The notes beneath the pieces are model-generated. The model saw only the letters and a list, made by a program, of their open reading frames with translations. It searched no databases and had not been told where the DNA came from. This document shows, piece after piece, positions 37,354 through 44,770 of a stretch of DNA of 64,000 nt. Each line of letters begins with the position of its first letter. The first letter of the stretch is position 1. A program made the position numbers and the translations under genes. Origin of the DNA: Pedobacter sp. N36a (lineage in GTDB: Bacteria > Bacteroidota > Bacteroidia > Sphingobacteriales > Sphingobacteriaceae); the NCBI RefSeq assembly GCF_014472395.1, contig NZ_JACSZW010000005.1:372001-436000 (forward strand). The letters run 5' to 3'.

Positions 37354-37399
37354 CAACAAGCGCCCTGTTCATCATGCGATATTCAGGGCGTTTGTTGTT
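37354..37399. terminator. Terminator hairpin before ompA-like gene
   Basis: CAACAAGCGCCCTG pairs with CAGGGCGTTTGTTG with one imperfect pair, and A and T runs flank it. It can serve both convergent strands. Confidence 0.75.
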
Positions 37400-37469
37400 A
37401 ATTGGTATAGTGTAAATTCTACAGGCCACACCCACCATTTCGTTCAGTGTTGAATCGTTCAAACTGAAA

Positions 37470-38312
37470 CTATTCTTTAGCTTGTTCCGGGGCTTTTCCA
37501 ATCAACTCCATAAACTGATCCAGCTTAGGGGTGATGATAATTTCTGTACGTCTGTTTTTAGCTCTTCCAGCTTCGGTATCGTTACTGGCAACTGGATTGT
37601 ATTCCCCTCTACCTGCAGCGGTTAATCTTTTAGGAATTACACCGTAATTGTTCTGCAAAGATTGAACTACAGAGGAAGCTCTTAACGTACTTAAATCCCA
37701 ATTGTTGCGAATGTTGACTTGTGAAATAGGCACATTGTCCGTATTTCCCTCAATCAATACATCATAACTCTGGTAATCTTTAATGATTTTAGCAATTTTA
37801 CTTAAGGTAACACCCGCCTGATCAGAAATCTCATAGCTTCCTGATTTGTATAACATTTGATCCGATAGGGATATGTAAACGACACCTTTTAGTACCTTAA
37901 TGTCTACATCACTCATTTCTTCCCTGCTCAATGAACGGGTTAGATTGGTAGTCAATACCAGGTTCAGAGAATCGCTGGTATTCTTAGTATTAACTAAATG
38001 TTGGATATATTTATTGGCTACATTGATCTCATCTACTAGCTTAGAAATATTGGTATTCCCCTGACTGCTAGAATTCAAACATTTATTTAAGGCAATTTGT
38101 AATGCTTTTACATTTTCCTGCTGCGTAGTGATTTGTTCTTCCAAACTTTTCACACGAGTGGTAGAACTGGCAAGCTGTTGGTTCACACCCTGGTTTTTCT
38201 CCTGTAACTGGTTATAACTAGACTGCAGGTCGGCGAATTTTTTATTACTCACACAACCCTGGCCTAATAAAGCCACAGCGATCAACAAGGATGGTACAAT
38301 AGGTAATCTCAT
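37470..38312 (-). CDS. OmpA-family peptidoglycan-binding lipoprotein
   Basis: 280 residues. Lipoprotein signal (IAVALLGQGC, Cys about 20), a coiled coil of about 60 residues (LQSSYNQLQEKNQGVNQQLA), and a C-terminal OmpA/MotB domain (about 150-270) with VLIEGNTDNVPIS and NWDLSTLRASSVVQSLQNNY and the NRRTEI end motif that binds diaminopimelate. It tethers the outer membrane to peptidoglycan. Single gene; terminator downstream. Confidence 0.92.
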   Translation of the reverse strand: MRLPIVPSLLIAVALLGQGCVSNKKFADLQSSYNQLQEKNQGVNQQLASSTTRVKSLEEQITTQQENVKALQIALNKCLNSSSQGNTNISKLVDEINVANKYIQHLVNTKNTSDSLNLVLTTNLTRSLSREEMSDVDIKVLKGVVYISLSDQMLYKSGSYEISDQAGVTLSKIAKIIKDYQSYDVLIEGNTDNVPISQVNIRNNWDLSTLRASSVVQSLQNNYGVIPKRLTAAGRGEYNPVASNDTEAGRAKNRRTEIIITPKLDQFMELIGKAPEQAKE

Positions 38313-38451
38313 AATCTTATATCAGTTACAGTATAACTTAATTTTTAAAATGTTAAAGGAGCAACTACTGTACCACAATCTATTTGTTTCGGAAATTTAT
38401 TCCTGTTATCTCTATTATGTAAATATGAATATGGCTATTCATGATGCAATA

Positions 38452-38985
38452 CTATTTCTGCTCTACAAACACAATTTCCGAAATCATGGCGTTGCTGCCA
38501 GCCATAGACTCAATTTTCACCTTTAGTTTCCCGTCGTTGGTATCTTCCCACATCACAAAAAGCTTGATCCACTTCCCTTTTTTGTCTAAGGTACCCGTCA
38601 TAAATTCCCGGCCATCTACCCCTATTTTTGCAGACCTGGATTAGTTGTTCCAATCTTCGAAATGCAGGTAAAGCTCCCTAATCACACCTTGAGGTGGATT
38701 GATGGTAATTTCCAGATTTTTCCCATACCAGGCAGATTTCCCATCCCATTCCCAGATTCCTTCTTCACCAGTCATTTTATAAGTGGTATTGCGTTTCACT
38801 ACCGGAGCTTTATCACCAGTTTTCACATACAATAAAGCGCTGGAGAATTCCGCTGGCACTCCTGATGCAGCTTCCTTTATAAAAGGAAAACTTTTCTTTA
38901 ATTGCAGGGGACTGACCTTCTGAGTGGCAAAATCATGGGTACATTCCCATGGAATTACAAATTCAGGAAAGAAATTAAAAAGGAT
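38452..38985 (-). pseudogene. C-terminal remnant of a secreted beta-sandwich protein with an in-frame stop
   Basis: One reading frame gives NFFPEFVIPWECTHDFATQK, then YKMTGEEGIWEWDGKSAWYG, ELYLHFEDWNN, a TAA stop at 38641, and continues in the same frame RSAKIGVDGREFMTGTLDKK to MISEIVFVEQK and its own stop at 38452. The frame after the TAA remains clean for 62 codons, so the stop looks like a recent CAA-to-TAA change in an already 5'-truncated gene. The folded part resembles carbohydrate-binding or accessory domains at the end of secreted hydrolases, but I do not recognise the parent family. Confidence 0.7.
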
Positions 38986-39069
38986 TTAAAAAAATGATAT
39001 AAGTTCCGTAACTTCCTGTAATAAACAGGGGGTTAAATCATTACGTTTTCTAATTCATTGTAATCGGCT

Positions 39070-39432
39070 ATGCATGATATACTGATCTTTACCTCAAATA
39101 TCATCAGTTATATCAGTATCGGAATTATCTGTTACGGAGCAGCAATTGGGCTTTACCATTTTATAAAGAATGAATTAAATCGATTGGGTAAAGGTTTCTC
39201 CTTACAAAGAACAGTTCAGATTAAAATTGAGGTCGGCTATTATTTGCTGCTGGGCTTAGAGTTTTTAATTGCTTCTGACATTATAGATACCATCGTTAAT
39301 CCTTCTTTTCAGGATTTGGGGATCTTAGCGGGTACGGTAGTGATCAGAACTGGTTTATCTTATTTCCTAAATAAAGAAATAGACGACTTAAAAGCGCATA
39401 GCAACCATGAAAAATTACCCCTGAAAAATTGA
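39070..39432 (+). CDS. DUF1622-like small membrane protein
   Basis: 120 residues with three predicted membrane helices (about 8-30, 55-75 and 80-98). The sequence KIEVGYYLLLGLEFLIASDI and the RTGLSYFLNKEIDDL end are typical of DUF1622 proteins, which have no known biochemical role. Single gene. Confidence 0.78.
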   Translation: MHDILIFTSNIISYISIGIICYGAAIGLYHFIKNELNRLGKGFSLQRTVQIKIEVGYYLLLGLEFLIASDIIDTIVNPSFQDLGILAGTVVIRTGLSYFLNKEIDDLKAHSNHEKLPLKN

Positions 39433-39548
39433 AAAATGCAAGAAGAAAAACGATCACATTCTTATTTGGTTTAAGTAGAAAAATTTAATCTGCTTTTAAT
39501 ATTAAGAATTAGTTTTTCTAGTATATTTAAGTATTAATTCCAATCGTC

Positions 39549-39731
39549 ATGGATGAATCAAATAAAAAGGATAATGCACAAAGCAGTGCAGAAATCACCA
39601 AAAATCTTGCAGCACATACTGCTGAGCTTAAAAAAAAGACCGAGCTTGTCAATCATCGGTTAGACGAATTGAGGGCTGAAACAGATAAGTTTTTGCATCC
39701 TGAAAAACCGGGAACGAAAACAACCAGGTAA
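39549..39731 (+). CDS. Small charged helical protein, unrecognised
   Basis: 60 residues, highly charged and free of Cys or hydrophobic segments: TKNLAAHTAELKKKTELVNH is predicted to be one long helix or coiled coil. The start ATG follows an AT-rich leader. Composition and position suggest a real small cytoplasmic gene, but no family is recognised. Confidence 0.5.
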   Translation: MDESNKKDNAQSSAEITKNLAAHTAELKKKTELVNHRLDELRAETDKFLHPEKPGTKTTR

Positions 39732-40194
39732 TGATGCCATGCTGCTGATTTAAGCAGTTTCCATTTTAGTATCCGCTCTTCATTCGAGATTCCTTCCTAT
39801 TCATTCGCATTATTTCCTGGTATTCTTTTTACGACCCGCGTTTCTGAAGCGATCAGCTTTCCCTGTTCTTTAGATTTAAGCCACTTTTAAAAATCCTACT
39901 GGCCTTTCAGCCTATTCTTCCTAAACTTCAATTCAGGTGCCGACCGGCTATGCCCTTACCTTGTAAGCTTTGAAGTTTTATTTATCAGGCTTTTATGAGG
40001 ATCTTTATTAGAGGTTGATAGGGCTTAACAGCAGCTATAACCCTATAATAGTAGGTAAGACCACTTCCTAAATAAAACTTAAGGCCTAAAAAAATTAAAA
40101 CTCAACATGGTTAATAACCAGTATTTTACATCTCTCTTCCGCTTAATGAAATCACGCAACGCTCAATCTTTAACAAATCATTAACCTCTCAACT
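39732..40194. other. Gene-poor stretch, possibly a decayed minus-strand gene
   Basis: About 460 bp without an intact gene. On the minus strand one frame reads protein-like segments broken by stops (for example WLKSKEQGKLIASETRVVKR near 39830-39890), as expected from an old pseudogene. I could not name a parent family. Confidence 0.35.
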
Positions 40195-40560
40195 CTGGCA
40201 ATCGCTTCAAACGGTCCTCATGGCCACTTAAATGGAAAAGTCGGCAACCTTGTTTTTTATATGCTCAACGGGCAGCCGGATGGAGCAATGCTATCCGACA
40301 GCGTTTACCTGGGCAATTTGAATGGCGTTGGTCAAAATATGGAAGAAAAGGAAACCCAGCAGAAGTATCAGCGGGTAAAAACGAGGTTTGATCAGGTGGC
40401 CAGCAGTTATTTGGGTCAATTAAAAGAGAACTATGGTATGCCAGTGAATACGAAGGCTTTTAAATGCCTGGAAAAAGAATATAAGGTACTCAAAGACAAG
40501 CTAGAACAGCTGCCCGGAAAGCCTGGCAAACACTATCCTTTATATTTATTGATGACATGA
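40195..40560 (+). pseudogene. DUF6266-like N-terminus with CTG at the start position, probably broken
   Basis: From the CTG at 40195 the frame reads AIASNGPHGHLNGKVGNLVF then YMLNGQP, resembling the N-terminus of DUF6266 proteins (MAI..NGP..G..GKVGN..YY.LNG). No ATG is available there, and the first ATG (40261) would cut the conserved part. After LNGQP the sequence switches to a charged helical region (KETQQKYQRVKTRFDQVASS, LEKEYKVLKDKLEQL) unlike the usual family body. Either a chimera of two genes after a deletion, or a gene with a non-ATG start. Confidence 0.45.
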
Positions 40561-40682
40561 ATTGGAGTTCAAATTTAACCCAATGCGGGAAAATTATATC
40601 CGAATAAAACCATTTCATCCTAAAAATAGGACTTGCTTTACTTATCCTGAAGAATCATAAGCCTTAACTCGGATTTGTTTCA

Positions 40683-40690
40683 TAGCTTTG
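40683..40690 (+). promoter_or_regulatory. Putative -7 box of the 81-residue gene
   Basis: TAGCTTTG matches TAnnTTTG exactly, 25 bp before the start codon. No TTTG is found at the 19-bp spacing, so the -33 element is weak. Confidence 0.45.
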
Positions 40691-40715
40691 CCACAGAAAA
40701 TATCAAGAAATTATC

Positions 40716-40961
40716 ATGGCAGTATTACATAGAAAAGAAGAGAAAATTGAAGTTGTATTAAGTAAGCTTCCAAAAGATTATACTGATAAACAATTTGTAG
40801 ACACTTTTATCCAGCTTTATTCAAAAGAATGGGGAAAGATCAAAGCGAATTACATCAAGCATTCTCAAGATAAAGAGCCTGGTACTGTGATCATCATGCC
40901 TAAGCCTGAGATTTATCTAAAAAACATTTTAGAAACTTATTTAGAGAACAATAAGAAATAA
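40716..40961 (+). CDS. Small basic protein, unrecognised
   Basis: 81 residues, Lys-rich with alternating charge (MAVLHRKEEKIEVVLSKLPK, FIQLYSKEWGKIKANYIKHS, PEIYLKNILETYLENNKK). A plausible promoter box precedes it and a strong terminator follows. It looks like a compact helical protein; no function can be assigned. Confidence 0.65.
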   Translation: MAVLHRKEEKIEVVLSKLPKDYTDKQFVDTFIQLYSKEWGKIKANYIKHSQDKEPGTVIIMPKPEIYLKNILETYLENNKK

Positions 40962-41004
40962 TATTGACGGCTTTTGATAAAGCGCAATACTTCTTAAAAT
41001 ATAA

Positions 41005-41051
41005 AACAATGCCCGGCTTAATGGACTGAACCCCATAAGCTGGGCATTGTT
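41005..41051. terminator. Bidirectional terminator between convergent genes
   Basis: AACAATGCCCGGCTTA (41005-41020) pairs with 41036-41051 at 15 of 16 positions (one G-T), loop 15 nt. It lies between the 81-residue gene and the DoxX-like gene. Confidence 0.85.
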
Positions 41052-41080
41052 CATTAAGGGGTGTTTTTAGCTCCTATATT

Positions 41081-41459
41081 TTATCCTATCGCATTCGAAT
41101 CGGAAAGTTTATGATAATAGACGTAAGATACCGCCAGAACAGCGAAAACGATCCAAGGGAACATTGCCTCCATTCCGAAGCCATCCACAGCCCAGTGACT
41201 AATTGAGGCGAATATAAAATCAAAACCAAAGCCTGCATAAGCCCATTCCTTGATGCGCTTAGGGGCTTTAGGGACTATCAATATAATTGCGCCCAGTACT
41301 TTAAAAACAGTAAGTGCGATGCCGAAGTACGCGGGATAGCCCAAGTGTCGGATTCCTTCTTTTGCCATTTCAGTTTGAGAAGTGAATGCTGGCATTACTC
41401 CTTCAAATAAGAAGATAAGGATTAGTGGCCGTCCAGAAGATTATTTTGTTCCTTTTCAT
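41081..41459 (-). pseudogene. DoxX-like membrane protein with an N-terminal frameshift
   Basis: The frame from ATG 41459 reads MKRNKIIFWTAT, then loses register. Shifting by one base gives ILIFLFEGVMPAF and continues MPAFTSQTEMAKEGIRHLGY, FGIALTVFKVLGAIILIVPK to the stop at 41081. The rejoined protein (about 125 residues, four helices) is a DoxX-like integral membrane protein. As sequenced, only an internal start at 41395 is available, which would lose helix 1. One extra base near 41420 explains it; mutation and sequencing error are both possible. Confidence 0.8.
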
Positions 41460-41529
41460 TGGTTTAAAATTGTGTTTATTGGTTTATAATTAGGTTGATT
41501 ACTTTTCTATTATTCATAGATGGAAGAAG

Positions 41530-42042
41530 TCATTTATGGTGAGCAAAAGCTTTCTCCAGCAGAATGAGGTCGATCTTTTTCATTTGCATCATTGCCGCCA
41601 TTACTCTGCTCGTTTTACCTGGATCTTTATCTTTGAGCAGTTCGGATAAAATCGTTGGCACAATTTGCCAGGAAAGTCCAAACTGATCCTTTAACCAGCC
41701 ACAGACTTGCGCTTTCGGGTCTCCCCCGGCAGCAAGCTTATTCCAGTAATAGTCGATTTCATCCTGATCAGAACAGTTGACCACAAAAGAAACGGCTTCA
41801 TTAAATTGAAAAACAGGCCCCCCGTTTAAGGCTAGGAATTCTTGCCCATCCAGTTCAAATACGATGTTCATCACAGTGCCTTCCGGCATGTGGTGTATTT
41901 CAAAACCTTCTTTAGTATAATGGGTTATTCCTTTGATACTCGAATTGTTAAATATTGAGGTGTAGAAGTTGATTGCTTCTTCTGCATTTTTGTCAAACCA
42001 TAAGTTTACAGTAATCCTCTGACTAATTAGCTTGTTTATCAT
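41530..42042 (-). CDS. VOC-superfamily PhnB-like protein
   Basis: 170 residues. The paired beta-alpha-beta-beta-beta modules are visible: ITVNLWFDKNAEEAINFYTS at the start, EGTVMNIVFELDGQEFLALN in the middle, and VCGWLKDQFGLSWQIVPTIL plus SRVMAAMMQMKKIDLILLEK at the end. These are annotated as PhnB or 3-demethylubiquinone methyltransferase-like proteins, but no reaction is established for this subgroup. The pseudogene at 36990 belongs to the same family. Confidence 0.85.
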   Translation of the reverse strand: MINKLISQRITVNLWFDKNAEEAINFYTSIFNNSSIKGITHYTKEGFEIHHMPEGTVMNIVFELDGQEFLALNGGPVFQFNEAVSFVVNCSDQDEIDYYWNKLAAGGDPKAQVCGWLKDQFGLSWQIVPTILSELLKDKDPGKTSRVMAAMMQMKKIDLILLEKAFAHHK

Positions 42043-42348
42043 GGATTTAGTGGTTAAGTTAAATTTACTAATTCAAAGTTATATCGGAAAGTTGAATTTG
42101 TACTAGTGCAAAAATGACATAATGAGGGGGTAAATAAGACAAGTAATTCTCTTCGTTTTCTAGGGAATTTACTGAAGTTTTTAGTCGGGTTTGAAGTAAT
42201 TACGATCAAAATAGAAAGGTTGTCCTGGTAGGTCAAGTTAAAATATTATGGAGATTTAAGGTTGAAGGAATAAAAACTACCTTAGAATGGGCCTTTATAA
42301 GCATCAAAACACTGTTTTTAAAAAAAGATTGAAATATTTGAATCTAAA
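42043..42348. other. Intergenic region upstream of tRNA-Ser copy 2
   Basis: About 300 AT-rich bases between the VOC gene and the tRNA promoter. I see no gene or structured repeat. Confidence 0.5.
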
Positions 42349-42379
42349 TTTGGAAAACCAGTAAAGATTTGTACTTTTG
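42349..42379 (+). promoter_or_regulatory. Promoter of tRNA-Ser copy 2
   Basis: TTTG (42349-42352), exactly 19 bp, TACTTTTG (42372-42379), tRNA 5 bp later. Spacing and -7 box are the same as for copy 1, but the spacer sequence differs, so the two tRNA genes have independent promoters. Confidence 0.8.
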
Positions 42380-42383
42380 CGCC

Positions 42384-42470
42384 GGAGAGTTGGCAGAGTG
42401 GTCGATTGCGGCAGTCTTGAAAACTGTTGACTTGTCAAAGGGTCCGCGGGTTCGAATCCCCCACTCTCCG
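42384..42470 (+). tRNA. tRNA-Ser(UGA), copy 2
   Basis: All 87 bases match copy 1, with the same TGA anticodon and long variable arm. Here CCA follows directly in the genome (42471-42473). An intact integrase gene lies 312 bp downstream, so the 3' end is the probable attachment site of the conjugative element that fills the rest of the window. Confidence 0.97.
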
Positions 42471-42492
42471 CCAAAATGGTATCAAAACCAAC

Positions 42493-42528
42493 AAAAAGCC
42501 TGCAAATCATACGATAGCAGGCTTTTTT
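42493..42528 (+). terminator. Intrinsic terminator after tRNA-Ser copy 2
   Basis: AAAAAGCCTGC and GCAGGCTTTTT pair around AAATCATACGATA. The sequence is clearly derived from the same ancestor as the terminator after copy 1 (shared TGCAAATCATACGAT). Confidence 0.8.
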
Positions 42529-42572
42529 GTTTTTATTGGTATTCCAAAATATGCACGAATTCACATCCTATA

Positions 42573-42621
42573 GGTGAGTGATTCGGTGAGTCATTTGGAA
42601 AATTCAAATGACTCACCGAAT
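42573..42621 (+). repeat. GGTGAGT direct repeats and 17-bp perfect inverted repeat, copy 2
   Basis: GGTGAGT at 42573-42579 and 42585-42591; perfect inverted repeat 42581-42597 (ATTCGGTGAGTCATTTG) with 42605-42621, 7-nt loop. It begins 111 bp after the tRNA. Compared with copy 1 the outer 11 bp are identical and the inner arm has changed on both sides so that pairing is kept. It lies between the presumed attL and the integrase gene. Confidence 0.75.
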
Positions 42622-42689
42622 AGCATATAAAAACCTGATATTAAACAGGTTGCTACACTAAACATCTTGATTTCTAATCGCTGCAAGGC

Positions 42690-42697
42690 TAAATTTG
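42690..42697 (+). promoter_or_regulatory. Putative -7 box of the integrase gene
   Basis: TAAATTTG matches TAnnTTTG; CTTG lies 20 bp upstream. The transcript would start near 42704 and carry a leader of about 80 nt. Confidence 0.5.
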
Positions 42698-42737
42698 CAT
42701 CGTTGATTCTTATTTACTTTATCTGCGATGCAGCTCT

Positions 42738-42754
42738 AGCCCGAAAATCGGGCT
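42738..42754 (+). promoter_or_regulatory. Small hairpin in the integrase leader
   Basis: AGCCCGA pairs perfectly with TCGGGCT around AAA, followed by CGGGTTGTTTATTTT. It could be a weak attenuator limiting integrase expression. Confidence 0.4.
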
Positions 42755-42782
42755 CGGGTTGTTTATTTTAATGTTTAACATT

Positions 42783-43991
42783 ATGAAAACCAATTTCAGC
42801 TTGCTCTTCTACATGAAGAAACCAAAAAATTATCAAAATGGCGTCGCTCCTATCTATCTTCGCATTACTGTGAATGGTAGTCGTTCAGAAGTTACCACTG
42901 GTCGTAGTTGCGAACCATCGCAATGGAATGCAATTTCTGGCCGAGGCAATGGCAAAAAGGAAGAAATGAAATCCTTTAACGCTTATCTGGACAACTTGCA
43001 AAACAAAGTATTTGAAGCGCATCGACAATTAACCGAGAAGAATGATATCATCACTGCCAAACAACTGCGAGATCAATTTCAGGGAAAAGCAGAAAAGCAA
43101 CGCACCCTAATTGACGTATTTAAAGATCATAACTACAAGATGGACGCCTTGGTGGGGTCCGAGTTCTCTAAAGGCACTGCAGAGCGTTACAGGACCTCTT
43201 TAAATCATACTATAGCATTTTTACAATGGAAATACAACATCAGTGATATAGACATTAGAAAAGTAAACCACAGTTTCATAACTGAATACGATTTTTACTT
43301 ACGATCTGTCCGAAAATGCGCCAATAATTCTGTAGTAAAATACTTGAAAAACTTCGGCAAGATTATTCGTATTTGTCTTTCTAACGGATTTCTGGCTACC
43401 GATCCATTTAAAAACTACAAAAACAAGATTAAAAAAGTTGATCGGGTTTACCTTAATGAAGAAGAAATAAAGCAAATAGCCAATAAACCACTGCCTTCCG
43501 AAAGATTAACGCAAGTAAGAGACGTATTTATATTTTGTTGTTTTACTGGGCTTGCCTATGTAGATGTTAAGAATTTAAAAAGAGGTGATATTGTAACTGG
43601 CATTGATGGTGAAGAATGGATCTCTATTAAAAGGCAAAAAACTAATGTGCCTTCCCGAATTCCTTTATTACCTGCGGCCTCTACCCTCTTAAATCAGTAT
43701 CATAATAATCGGATGTGCTTAAATAAAGGAATGCTAATGCCTGTATCAAGTAACCAGAAGATGAACACTTATTTAAAGGAGATCGCGAACCTCTGTGGCA
43801 TACAGAAGTTGATCACTTTCCATATTGCAAGGCATACATTTGCCACAACGATTACATTATTGAATGGGATTCCTATAGAAAGCGTTTCAAAAATGCTAGG
43901 ACACACCAATATTCAAACCACACAACATTACGCCAAAATACTTGACATTAAAGTTGGTACTGATATGGCTACCCTTAAAAAGAAGTATTAA
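42783..43991 (+). CDS. Tyrosine recombinase / integrase of a tRNA-Ser-targeting element
   Basis: 402 residues from the ATG at 42783; an in-frame ATG at 42759 would add 8. Arm-binding DUF-type N-terminus (FYMKKPKNYQNGVAPIYLRI), SAM-like core-binding domain (about 105-205) and catalytic domain (about 215-402). Catalytic residues: HIARHTFATT (H-x-x-R), GHTNIQTTQHYAK (second H and nucleophile Tyr), and a Lys in KRQKTN. The place of the first catalytic Arg reads FTGLAYVDV, with Ala, as in many Bacteroidota recombinases. It should integrate and excise the element at the 3' end of tRNA-Ser; a strong terminator follows. Confidence 0.93.
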   Translation: MKTNFSLLFYMKKPKNYQNGVAPIYLRITVNGSRSEVTTGRSCEPSQWNAISGRGNGKKEEMKSFNAYLDNLQNKVFEAHRQLTEKNDIITAKQLRDQFQGKAEKQRTLIDVFKDHNYKMDALVGSEFSKGTAERYRTSLNHTIAFLQWKYNISDIDIRKVNHSFITEYDFYLRSVRKCANNSVVKYLKNFGKIIRICLSNGFLATDPFKNYKNKIKKVDRVYLNEEEIKQIANKPLPSERLTQVRDVFIFCCFTGLAYVDVKNLKRGDIVTGIDGEEWISIKRQKTNVPSRIPLLPAASTLLNQYHNNRMCLNKGMLMPVSSNQKMNTYLKEIANLCGIQKLITFHIARHTFATTITLLNGIPIESVSKMLGHTNIQTTQHYAKILDIKVGTDMATLKKKY

Positions 43992-44034
43992 GCAACTTAA
44001 TTTATCGGGTAACACAATATCTAGCCCTAATTAA

Positions 44035-44069
44035 CGTCTTTATGTATGAGAGCGTTAATTTAGATGAAG
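44035..44069 (+). repeat. 35-bp dispersed repeat, copy 2
   Basis: Matches 13621-13655 at 33 of 35 positions. In this copy the flanks form an inverted repeat (AATTAACG 44029-44036 with CGTTAATT 44053-44060); copy 1 has this only imperfectly. It begins 44 bp after the integrase stop and leads into the terminator. Confidence 0.75.
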
Positions 44070-44099
44070 CGGGAAGGGTCGGAGATCCTTCCCGCTTCA
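44065..44099 (+). terminator. Terminator after the integrase gene
   Basis: TGAAGCGGGAAGG pairs perfectly over 13 bp with 44087-44099 (loop 9 nt); the following sequence is only moderately T-rich. Confidence 0.8.
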
Positions 44100-44327
44100 C
44101 TATTTTAGTAGTTTACTATAATTATTCTTAAACACACATACTACTTTCTACGTTTCATTATTTTTCATTTAGCTAATCACCACTCATTATCAGTCACTTA
44201 AAACAGAAACCCTAGTTGTACTCGAATTCACCTAGTGTGTAGCACTCTGAAACATCTGGATCAGACCAAGGGTGTTTTTCATATCAAGAGAACGGTTCAT
44301 ATCTTCCTCAATGAAGCTCCAGTAAAA
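44100..44327. other. Non-coding stretch after the integrase
   Basis: AT-rich sequence between the integrase terminator and the end of the first minus-strand cargo gene. No gene or repeat is seen. Confidence 0.5.
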
Positions 44328-44768
44328 CTACATTGTAAGTACTTGTTCGTATTTATTACTCAAACTACTATCATCCTCCCAAATAAACTGAATTTTTACT
44401 TTATCAGGCGACCCAATAGAAGTGCTTATTATTAATTCAGTACTTTCTTGAGGGTTTAAAAGCTCGAATGGAAAAATATCTTGATTTAAAAACCAAAAAT
44501 TCTGATCCTCAGATAGAATTTCAAAACGAATATTTCTTGCGGCAGATTTACCTGAATTAAATATCTTGATTATTTTATTCCCTTTATGTCCCTTAATCAA
44601 ATTTGCCTTTACAAAGGCCTTCTTTTGTTCTATCTTTTCAGCATCAATTTTTTCTAATTGATAAGCATTAATTAAACCTTCCTGTTTTTTTATTCTCCGA
44701 TCATGAACAACATAAGTAATTGCTGAAAAACATAAAGCTGCAATAGAAATAATTAAACTCCAGTCCAT
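44328..44768 (-). CDS. Membrane-anchored small protein with beta domain, unrecognised
   Basis: 146 residues. One N-terminal membrane helix (about 3-22, WSLIISIAALCFSAITYVV), a basic linker, then a globular part with alternating strands (KGNKIIKIFNSGKSAARNIR, LLNPQESTELIISTSIGSPD, KVKIQFIWEDDSS), an Ig-like pattern that faces the cytoplasm if the basic linker is cytosolic. It begins 2 bp after the zinc-ribbon gene, so the two form an operon. Located as cargo near the integrase end of the element. No function is known to me. Confidence 0.65.
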   Translation of the reverse strand: MDWSLIISIAALCFSAITYVVHDRRIKKQEGLINAYQLEKIDAEKIEQKKAFVKANLIKGHKGNKIIKIFNSGKSAARNIRFEILSEDQNFWFLNQDIFPFELLNPQESTELIISTSIGSPDKVKIQFIWEDDSSLSNKYEQVLTM

Positions 44769-44770
44769 TT

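Noticed and set aside
8092..42384. The whole 34-kb interval as one genomic island flanked by tRNA direct repeats
   Set aside because: Both tRNAs are complete with their own promoters and the interval holds mostly ordinary metabolic genes. A shared tRNA repeat alone does not prove one island.
42304..42581. Open frames on both strands across tRNA-Ser copy 2
   Set aside because: Same artefact; they translate the tRNA and its flank.
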